Source of the DNA: JBGPIK01 sp041484845
Lineage (GTDB): Bacteria > Desulfobacterota > Binatia > UBA9968
Direction: 5' to 3'
Length of the DNA: 12,000 nucleotides
Assembly: GCA_041484845.1 (NCBI GenBank)
Contig: JBGPIK010000191.1
Coordinates: 1-12,000, forward strand
Positions 6,180 to 12,000 of the stretch are shown in pieces (position 1 is the first letter of the stretch; each line of letters starts with the position of its first letter). The notes beneath the pieces are model-generated. The model was not told the origin of the DNA. It searched no databases and saw nothing but the letters and a program-made list of their open reading frames with translations. Both the position numbers and the translations under genes were made by a program.

Positions 6180-9100
6180 ATGGCACACGAAAAAAATCAA
6201 GATCTTAGCAATCGTCGCAATATCACTCGGTTCTTTGTTGAGCATCCACACATTTCCTGGATGCTGCTTGTTGGGGTGCTCGTTTGGGGCTGGTTCGGTT
6301 ACACATCCATGCCACAGCGAAAGGACCCGGAAATTCCCGTGCGCGTCGCCGTGGCGGCTTGTCCCTGGCCCGGAGCGACAGCAGAGCAGGTCGAGCAGTT
6401 CGTTACCCGACGCATTGAAGACGTTGCCGCGGAGAACAAGACGATTCACCCCGGAACAGACGCAGACTACGGCATCAAGTCCATCTCTCTCCCCGGCTAT
6501 TCGTTTGTGTACCTACAGCTCGATGAGGGCGTAACTGACACGAAGCGACAGTTCAGCGACATCAATCTCAAGCTGAATGCCCTGAATGCTCAATTACCCC
6601 AAGGCGCCGGCCCCATCATTTTCCAAAGCGATTTCGGAGACACCGCCGCGCTGATGCTAACCGTAGCGAGCCCGAAGGCGGACCACATTGAAATAGCAGC
6701 TCGCGCCAACTCCGTTGAAGCGGCGATTCGCAAGGTGCGCAATTCAAAACCGCAGAATCAAGTAGGCCAGCGCGTCACGGTGGTGGATTCTTTTCCACAA
6801 TCCATTTCAGCGCGGGAAGTTCTGGACGCCGGATATTTATTTCAAGAGGAGGCACAAAATTCCGGAATCATTCGAGATTCGGAAATCATCCAAGGTAGTG
6901 GTTTCATCGGTTTAGATGGAGTTTCCGAAGCAGATGATGGTGCGATTCGGGCCTTCATCCAACGCTTCCTCTCGGAGCGACTGAAACGGTCCGAGCTGCA
7001 TCCAGATGCGTGGGAGCTAGCGGTCATCCGCGATCCCGGCGAAACAAGAGGGAAACTGGCCAGTGTTGCCGGCGACAAATACAGTTACGCCGAACTCGAT
7101 AACTTTTCCGACTTGATCGGTCGTACGCTTCAGGGCGCTACCGAGGTCTCGAAAGTCGAAACGCGCGGTGTTTTACCGCAAGCCGTCTATCTAGACTATT
7201 CGCAGGATCGGCTTGCAGCTTACGGATTGCGCCCGGCTGATCTATCTAAAGTACTATCCGCCCGGAACATTATTGCGCCTGGTGGAAATATAGAAACGGC
7301 CGACCGTAAAGTCGCACTCATCCCTTCAGGAAAATTCGATACGGCGAAGAGTATCGGCGATCTCGCGGTATCGACTACATCAGAAGGTACCCCGGTGTAT
7401 CTGCGAGATCTCGTCCAGATTAGCCGTGGGTATCAAGCCCCTGCGCAGTATTTGAATTACTACACCTGGCAAGATGCAAGCGGGCGCTGGCAGCGCAGCC
7501 GCGCCGTTACGTTGGCAGTCTACATGCGTGACAAAAAGCAAATCGCGCGCTTTGGTGAGTCGGTGAACGCGAAGCTTTCGCAGCTCCATCAAATTCTTCC
7601 TGCGGACCTCATTTTGGCGCACACGTCCGATCAACCCCTTCAGGTTAAGGAGAACATCCATCTCTTTATCCGTGCGCTCGTGGAAGCCATTATCCTCGTT
7701 GTGATTATTGCGCTGATTGGCTTCTGGGAGTGGCGCCTCGCACTGATCATGGCCCTGGCGATACCAATTACGCTAGCGATGACGTTCGGAATCGTTTATG
7801 TCCTGGGAATTGATCTTCAGCAGGTTTCGATTGCAACACTCATTATCGCTTTGGGGCTTCTCGTGGACGTGCCGGTCGTGTCGGGAGACGGCATCAAGCG
7901 CGAGCTGGCGGAAGGCTCGCCCCGCAAGATTGCTTGCTGGCTCGGCCCAACAAAGCTTGCAACCGCGATTTTCTACGCGACGATTACGAACATCATTGCT
8001 TACTTGCCGTTCCTGATGCTGAACGGAAATACTGGCGAATTCTTGAAGAGTCTGCCGATCGTGATGACGGCCTCTCTATTGTCCGCACTATTCGTTGCGA
8101 TGACGTTCGTTCCACTGTTGGGATATTACATTCAACGTGCCCCGGCAAAGCCGGAACCCACCATCGAGGAAAGGCGCGAACGAGGGTTCTACGGTTTCTA
8201 TAACCGGCTCGTCCAAAGAGCCATAAAACATCGTTGGGCTGTTCTCGCCGGGTCTCTTGTTTTCTTGATCGGCGGAGGCCTCTTCGGTTCTCGACTCAAG
8301 ACCCAATTCTTCCCCGAGGATGTTCAGTATTGGTTTTATCTGGATGTTTGGCTCCCAAATGACACGCCCTTGAGTGCCACGAACGATGCCGCAGTCCAGG
8401 CCGAGGACGTCGTTCGGAAAGTGATTGAGAATTCGCCGGAGCTCGAATCGAAGCAAGAGCGTGGGCATCTTCTCAAGTCGCTTACAACTTTTACTGGTGG
8501 CGGTGGACCCCGTTTCTGGTTTTCAGTCGCACCGGAAATGCCGCAGACGAACTACGCGCAAATCATTGTTGAAGTGACCGACAAGGAAGCTACTCCGAAA
8601 CTGAAACGCCCGATCCAGGACGCTCTCGCGAAGCAGATCCCTGGCGCATGGATCACTGTGCGCCAGCTGCAAACAAACCCGGTCGAAAATCCCGTAGAGC
8701 TGATGATCTCCGGTCAGGAGGACGTGGACGCGAAAAACGAAGCTGACGATATCCAAACGCTGCGAACGATTGCTCGCCAGGCCCAGGACATCGTGGCCCA
8801 GGCCCCGGGCATTTCCGTTCTCCGGGATGACTGGTTTCCGGACAATCTTCAGCTACAGCTTCAAATCGACCCTGACCGCGCGAACGTCGTGGGCATCACC
8901 AACGCCGATGTCGCAAGCGCGTCAACCGCAGCAATGAGTGGAACCCAAGTAGGCGTGTTCAAGGAAGGGAACAAGAACATTCCTGTTGTTGCCCGCCTTC
9001 GCATGCAGGAGCGCGCTCAGCTTGCCGACATCAAAAATCTTTATGTTTACAGCTCGCAGACGAACAACCGCGTGCCTCTCCTGTCGGTCGCAAATTTGGA

Positions 9101-9860
9101 GCACCTCCTGCAAACCGGTCGTATCGCGCGGCGAGAGCACTTTCGCACCATTTCCATCTTGTGTTATCCACAACCTGGAGTTCTCGCGTCGGAAGTGCTC
9201 GATCCGATTATTCCGAAATTGCAGGAGTTCCAGAAAAACCTTCCGCCCGGATATCAGCTGCGGATTGGCGGTGAAAGGGCCAAACAAATAGACGGCTTCG
9301 CAAATCTAAAAATCGTTCTGCTGATTTCTTTGATTGGGATTTACTTGGCCTTGCTCGTTCAATTCAATAACGCCGTCAAACCTCTTTTGGTATTCGCTGC
9401 TGCTCCTTATGGCGTGATCGGCTCTCTGATCGCCCTCGCGATCACGCATACACCGTTCGGGTTCATGGCTTTTCTGGGCATCGCCAGCCTGATCGGCGTG
9501 ATTGTTAGCCACGTCATCGTGCTGTTCGACTTCATCGAGGAAATGCACGCAAAAGGCGAGCCCCTCACGCAGGCGCTTGCGGATGCCGGCATCCAACGAA
9601 TCCGGCCCGTGATGATCACAGTGGGAGCAACGATCCTGGCTCTTTTCCCGCTTGCTCTCGAAGGCGGTCCGCTGTGGCAGCCTCTTTGTTACGCGCAGAT
9701 CGGTGGACTTGGCGTCGCTACCTTTATCACTCTGCTCTTGGTGCCGGTCCTTTACAGCATATTCGTGCTCGACCTGAAGATCATTCGATGGGAAGCCAAT
9801 GAGTCCACCACGCATGGCGAACTGCCTGAAGCGGCTAAAGCCGTTCCGCAAACAACCTGA
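6180..9860 (+). CDS. RND-family efflux permease, long form with variant proton-relay motif
   Basis: A 1226-residue inner-membrane pump of the RND superfamily. Spans are near 26-43, 497-515, 520-542, 546-568, 592-612, 625-650, 685-703, 1043-1061, 1066-1088, 1094-1118, 1141-1160 and 1170-1195, with two large periplasmic loops between spans 1-2 and 7-8. Family landmarks include MPQRKDPEI (44-52), GDKYSYAELDNF (298-309), EWRLALIMALAIP (517-529) and the span-10 region ending V-L-F-D-F. In span 4 the usual V-D-D-A is V562-D563-V564-P565, so only one acidic residue remains. In span 10 the position of the AcrB lysine is Ser (S1110-H1111). The protein is longer than typical AcrB/CusA (about 1030-1050), mainly through about 115 extra residues near 185-300. 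The start has AAGGA ten bases upstream. It should exchange protons for a substrate I cannot identify. Confidence 0.93.
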   Translation: MAHEKNQDLSNRRNITRFFVEHPHISWMLLVGVLVWGWFGYTSMPQRKDPEIPVRVAVAACPWPGATAEQVEQFVTRRIEDVAAENKTIHPGTDADYGIKSISLPGYSFVYLQLDEGVTDTKRQFSDINLKLNALNAQLPQGAGPIIFQSDFGDTAALMLTVASPKADHIEIAARANSVEAAIRKVRNSKPQNQVGQRVTVVDSFPQSISAREVLDAGYLFQEEAQNSGIIRDSEIIQGSGFIGLDGVSEADDGAIRAFIQRFLSERLKRSELHPDAWELAVIRDPGETRGKLASVAGDKYSYAELDNFSDLIGRTLQGATEVSKVETRGVLPQAVYLDYSQDRLAAYGLRPADLSKVLSARNIIAPGGNIETADRKVALIPSGKFDTAKSIGDLAVSTTSEGTPVYLRDLVQISRGYQAPAQYLNYYTWQDASGRWQRSRAVTLAVYMRDKKQIARFGESVNAKLSQLHQILPADLILAHTSDQPLQVKENIHLFIRALVEAIILVVIIALIGFWEWRLALIMALAIPITLAMTFGIVYVLGIDLQQVSIATLIIALGLLVDVPVVSGDGIKRELAEGSPRKIACWLGPTKLATAIFYATITNIIAYLPFLMLNGNTGEFLKSLPIVMTASLLSALFVAMTFVPLLGYYIQRAPAKPEPTIEERRERGFYGFYNRLVQRAIKHRWAVLAGSLVFLIGGGLFGSRLKTQFFPEDVQYWFYLDVWLPNDTPLSATNDAAVQAEDVVRKVIENSPELESKQERGHLLKSLTTFTGGGGPRFWFSVAPEMPQTNYAQIIVEVTDKEATPKLKRPIQDALAKQIPGAWITVRQLQTNPVENPVELMISGQEDVDAKNEADDIQTLRTIARQAQDIVAQAPGISVLRDDWFPDNLQLQLQIDPDRANVVGITNADVASASTAAMSGTQVGVFKEGNKNIPVVARLRMQERAQLADIKNLYVYSSQTNNRVPLLSVANLEHLLQTGRIARREHFRTISILCYPQPGVLASEVLDPIIPKLQEFQKNLPPGYQLRIGGERAKQIDGFANLKIVLLISLIGIYLALLVQFNNAVKPLLVFAAAPYGVIGSLIALAITHTPFGFMAFLGIASLIGVIVSHVIVLFDFIEEMHAKGEPLTQALADAGIQRIRPVMITVGATILALFPLALEGGPLWQPLCYAQIGGLGVATFITLLLVPVLYSIFVLDLKIIRWEANESTTHGELPEAAKAVPQTT

Positions 9861-9865
9861 AAGCA

Positions 9866-10378
9866 ATGAAAATGACACTCATACCTCAAGCCTCTGCCGC
9901 CGCTCTTCTGTTAGTCCTCACACTCTGTTTGCAGTGTGCTGGGGTTGCGGCGCTCGTTGAGTGGCTACGGGGCGTTACAGCCAAGGGCGCCCAAGGATTT
10001 GGTCCGGTTCGCTCGGCCGTCCTGGTAGTGAAATCGACGATCGCAATCATTATTCTCCATGGGCTCGTGATCCTTCTGTGGGCGAGTTTCTACCGGTTGC
10101 AATGCTTTCCTTCGTGGGAACTCGCCTTTTACTTTTCTTCGAGCAGTTACGCCACCGTGGGTTATGGCGATGTGACCCTTCCCAGCAGGTGGAGGCTCTT
10201 AGGACCTCTTGAGAGCATGGCTGGGGTGCTGATGTGTGGGGTATCCGTTTGTCTTCTGTTCGCGACAATCACACGGCTGATGGACCGCGACCCACGCCAC
10301 TCTCGAAAGCTGGGCTATGCAAACGATCCGGTAGACCTGAAGGGGAATCGCCATGCTAATCAACGAAACTATGCTTAA
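9866..10378 (+). CDS. Small potassium-channel-like protein (pore domain only)
   Basis: A 170-residue membrane protein with three hydrophobic segments (about 10-30, 52-74 and 112-136). Between the second and third lies a pore loop with the K+ selectivity signature T97-V98-G99-Y100-G101-D102, preceded by Y-A as in two-span bacterial channels (Ion_trans_2 family). The first segment is extra and may be a signal anchor or additional span. The short polar C-terminus (about 138-170) is too small for an RCK/TrkA_N regulatory domain, so control must come from elsewhere or the pore opens constitutively. An ATG two codons downstream (9872) is an alternative start. The gene begins five bases after the permease stop and its end overlaps the PAS-phosphatase gene by 26 nt. 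Selective K+ passage is expected from the filter; the link to the pump is inference from position. Confidence 0.88.
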   Translation: MKMTLIPQASAAALLLVLTLCLQCAGVAALVEWLRGVTAKGAQGFGPVRSAVLVVKSTIAIIILHGLVILLWASFYRLQCFPSWELAFYFSSSSYATVGYGDVTLPSRWRLLGPLESMAGVLMCGVSVCLLFATITRLMDRDPRHSRKLGYANDPVDLKGNRHANQRNYA

Positions 10379-11528
10379 CACCACCATCGAAACTCCCGAT
10401 TGGCTTCACGAGATGGAGACCATCCTCGAAGAACTTAATGAAGGTGTAGTCGTCGTTGATGATCAGCTTCGGGTGATCTTTGCAAACGAAGCGCTTACGC
10501 GCATGGGACACTTCGAGCGCAACCACATTCAAGGCTGCACGCCCGATGCGATTTTCCCCAGCGAAGACCTTCCCTACATCAAACGGCAACACGAATCGGG
10601 CCACCGTTACGGTCGCCACCGCAGTGAGTTTTACTTGCCCCGGAAAGACGGCACCAAAATCCCAGCGATCTTTAGTGGCCGGGTTATTCAGGGTCCTGAC
10701 AAGCAGGAGTACGTGTTGCTTATCGTGACCGACATCAGTGCGCAAAAGGGGATCGAGGAGCAGCTCCGCGAATCGAATTCACTGCTTCAAAAGCGGCAAG
10801 ATGAAATGGATGCCGAACTCGCCCTCGCCGCACATGTGCAGCAATCCCTTGCGCCGCATAGTCTAATTTGGAAGAACCTCGCCGTGGAGGCGTACTACAG
10901 CCCCGCCCGCACCATTGGCGGCGACTTTGGGGTAGTCCAGCCGCAAGGCGATGATTCTCTTAGCATTGTCCTGTCCGACGTTTCCGGACATGGAGTCGGT
11001 TCGGCGTTAATGGCTAACCGCATCTATTCTGAAACTCTACATGCACTGGGACGCAAAACCGAGCCGGGAATCTTGCTGCGGGAGCTTCATCATTTCGTAC
11101 ATACTCGGATCCCGGTCGACGGGTTTTTCTTCACGATGGCCGCAGCCCGTTTCAGCAAGGACGGCCGTCGAGTAAGTTTCTCTGCCGCGGGCCAACCGCC
11201 AGCAATACTCGTATCAAACGGCACTCTCCGTTTGCTTGAATCGCGAAACGGTATCCTTGGTTGCCTCTCCGAAACCGCGCCGTCCGAGCTGCCGGAAGAA
11301 GTTGATCTTGAGCCTGGCGACCGTCTAGTTCTCTACACGGATGGACTCGTCGAAGTTTTTAATAGTTTCGATGACATGCTCGGCGTGGAGGGTTTGAAAA
11401 ACTTGGTTCACGAATCGGCGACGCTAACACTGGCGGAAATGCAGAGTGCAATCCTCGACGGCGTAGCTGCCTGGAGGCACGGTCCCCTCGCCGACGACGT
11501 GTCCCTCGTTATCGTCGAAGTTCGCTAA
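10353..11528 (+). CDS. PAS-domain sensor with PPM/SpoIIE-type serine phosphatase
   Basis: A cytoplasmic 391-residue protein. Residues about 20-130 form a PAS domain (L-N-E-G-V-V-V-V-D near 28-36, F-A-N-E-A-L at 43-48, D-I-S at 127-129). A helical linker (131-165) joins it to a SpoIIE/RsbU-like phosphatase domain (about 168-391). Metal-binding landmarks are present: GGD191, SDVSGHG (208-214), YTDG (328-331) and ADD (380-382). The usual GGDFYDV is altered to GGDFGVV, losing the second Asp. No membrane span is visible, so it probably senses a soluble signal or cofactor through PAS and removes phosphate from a STAS-type antagonist or another Ser-phosphoprotein. The start ATG has AAGGGG seven bases upstream and lies inside the channel gene, suggesting translational coupling. 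Its target is not identifiable here. Confidence 0.92.
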   Translation: MLINETMLNTTIETPDWLHEMETILEELNEGVVVVDDQLRVIFANEALTRMGHFERNHIQGCTPDAIFPSEDLPYIKRQHESGHRYGRHRSEFYLPRKDGTKIPAIFSGRVIQGPDKQEYVLLIVTDISAQKGIEEQLRESNSLLQKRQDEMDAELALAAHVQQSLAPHSLIWKNLAVEAYYSPARTIGGDFGVVQPQGDDSLSIVLSDVSGHGVGSALMANRIYSETLHALGRKTEPGILLRELHHFVHTRIPVDGFFFTMAAARFSKDGRRVSFSAAGQPPAILVSNGTLRLLESRNGILGCLSETAPSELPEEVDLEPGDRLVLYTDGLVEVFNSFDDMLGVEGLKNLVHESATLTLAEMQSAILDGVAAWRHGPLADDVSLVIVEVR

Positions 11529-11818
11529 GTGCGGGTTCAAACTCGTATCCTCTCCTCGTCGGTTTCTACAACCATTTGGACGAATAGTCGGCTTTCGTCG
11601 AAGTGGCTGCCGCAAGCGGCGAGACATCTTTGTGCGGTTTCCGGCTCGCGGGCAATTCGGAGCTTACGGATGTCTCCGCCGGATAGTACCGATAAACGCC
11701 CCTTATGACGATTTAACTGTCAGATCATCGGCAAATCGGAGGCAACCCCGAAGGGCGTAGTCGAGTACTAGCGACCATTGCCGCCGCAAAGCAGCGTTCA
11801 AGTGCACCTTCGCACCAG

Positions 11819-11836
11819 TCAACCTACGCAGGTTGA
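11819..11836. repeat. Perfect inverted repeat upstream of the integrase-like gene
   Basis: TCAACCT-ACGC-AGGTTGA is a 7-bp perfect inverted repeat with a 4-base loop, 55 bases before the integrase-like start codon. It could be an operator, an arm-type recombinase site or a leader hairpin. Confidence 0.4.
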
Positions 11837-11854
11837 TCATTCCCGTTAGCATAT

Positions 11855-11885
11855 CCCCCTGTTTTCAGTCGTCCAGCAAAGGGGG
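11855..11885 (+). promoter_or_regulatory. Possible hairpin masking the ribosome binding site of the integrase-like gene
   Basis: CCCCCT (11855-11860) can pair with AGGGGG (11880-11885), part of the AAAGGGGGG ribosome binding site five bases before the ATG at 11892. The loop is 19 bases. If formed, it would limit translation of the integrase-like protein. The sequences are clear; the function is inference. Confidence 0.35.
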
Positions 11886-11891
11886 GATGGT

Positions 11892-12000
11892 ATGCAGGAT
11901 GGAAGTGTGACAGTTGAGCGGCGTAAGCGAGGTCCAGATGTTTGGTGCTTTAGGTGGCGGGAAGCTGGGCCAGACGGGCGGAGAATACACCGCCGTATAG
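11892..12000 (+). CDS. Tyrosine-type integrase/recombinase (N-terminal fragment, cut by window edge)
   Basis: An open frame of 36 codons starts at the ATG at 11892, with AAAGGGGGG five bases upstream, and continues past the edge. It begins M-Q-D-G-S-V, followed by ERRKRGPDVWCFRWRE and GPDGRRIHRRI. A basic stretch leading to W-x-F-R-W-R-E and a G-R-R-x-x-R motif is typical of the N-terminal arm-binding region of phage-type tyrosine integrases, and this form is one I associate with acidobacterial genomes. The catalytic domain (R-H-R-Y) lies outside the window and cannot be checked. The ATG five bases upstream (11887) soon meets a stop and is not the start. The gene probably drives a mobile island whose body would lie to the right. 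The direction of this assignment is likely but rests on only 36 residues. Confidence 0.65.
   Translation, partial: MQDGSVTVERRKRGPDVWCFRWREAGPDGRRIHRRI

Larger units (their letters stand above)
11529..11891. other. Gene-free region with several inverted repeats
   Basis: No convincing frame, tRNA or known RNA is seen. Pairings include: CGGCGAGACAT (11617-11627) with ATGTCTC-c-GCCG (11670-11681), one bulge; ACGCCC-c-TT (11696-11704) with AAGGGCGT (11751-11758), one bulge; TCAACCT (11819-11825) with AGGTTGA (11830-11836), perfect; and CCCCCT (11855-11860) with AGGGGG (11880-11885). The region could hold a leader RNA, a recombination site or simply island-boundary sequence. No clear terminator follows the phosphatase gene. 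Confidence 0.45.

Noticed and set aside
5904..6449. Open minus-strand frame of 181 codons across the adaptor/permease junction
   Set aside because: It is antisense to two well-recognised genes and its arginine- and serine-rich composition is typical of shadow frames.
9306..9878. Long open minus-strand frame (190 codons) opposite the permease 3' end
   Set aside because: It lies wholly antisense to conserved permease and channel codons. Its predicted peptide is highly charged and low in structure, without a family resemblance: a shadow of the real gene.
11532..11548. tRNA T-loop-like sequence GGGTTCAAAC just after the phosphatase gene, a possible integrase attachment remnant
   Set aside because: The flanking bases do not form a 5-bp T-stem, and no acceptor, D or anticodon arm is found nearby. 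It is probably coincidence.
1..12000. CRISPR arrays, rRNA genes, complete tRNAs or complete insertion sequences
   Set aside because: No regularly spaced repeats, rRNA-like tracts, cloverleaf structures or transposase-like proteins were seen on either strand.

Overview
The window looks like a stretch of an Acidobacteriota-type (Terriglobia-like) chromosome. This is inferred from moderate G+C with mixed codon use, from the styles of the RND permease and secreted protein, and from the N-terminus of a tyrosine-integrase-like protein at the right edge. No rRNA, tRNA, CRISPR array or complete insertion sequence is visible.

The left part (1-3094) is a minus-strand cluster. Read in its own direction it encodes a STAS-domain protein without the usual phosphorylatable serine (3094-2735), a 469-residue conserved protein whose function I cannot name (2716-1307), a flippase-like multi-spanning membrane protein of the UPF0104/LPG-synthase-TM type (1341-226), and the start of a secreted protein cut by the window edge (290-1). 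Spacing is 18 nt, then two overlaps, so the four genes are probably one operon. An intergenic region (3095-3615) separates it from the divergent plus-strand genes. That region holds short inverted repeats and one possible 81-codon minus-strand gene.

The central and right part (3616-11528) is a plus-strand run of five genes: TolC-like outer-membrane factor, lipoprotein membrane-fusion adaptor, 1226-residue RND permease, a small K+-channel-like protein, and a PAS domain joined to a PPM/SpoIIE-type serine phosphatase. Gaps are 4, 13 and 5 nt, followed by a 26-nt overlap, which strongly suggests a single transcript. The first three make a complete tripartite RND efflux pump. The last two add an ion channel and a sensor-phosphatase, an unusual combination with such a pump. 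The permease has a changed proton-relay motif and about 115 extra residues in its first porter domain.

The right end (11529-11891) has no gene I can support but contains several inverted repeats. It is followed by a probable integrase start whose ribosome binding site can pair with an upstream C-run, suggesting that a genomic island begins at or beyond the window edge.

The most original hypotheses are: (i) an RND pump co-expressed with a K+ channel and a sensor phosphatase; (ii) an uncharacterised STAS / conserved protein / flippase / secreted-protein operon beside it, possibly sharing partner-switch-type regulation; (iii) a strong hairpin inside the first codons of the outer-membrane factor gene.
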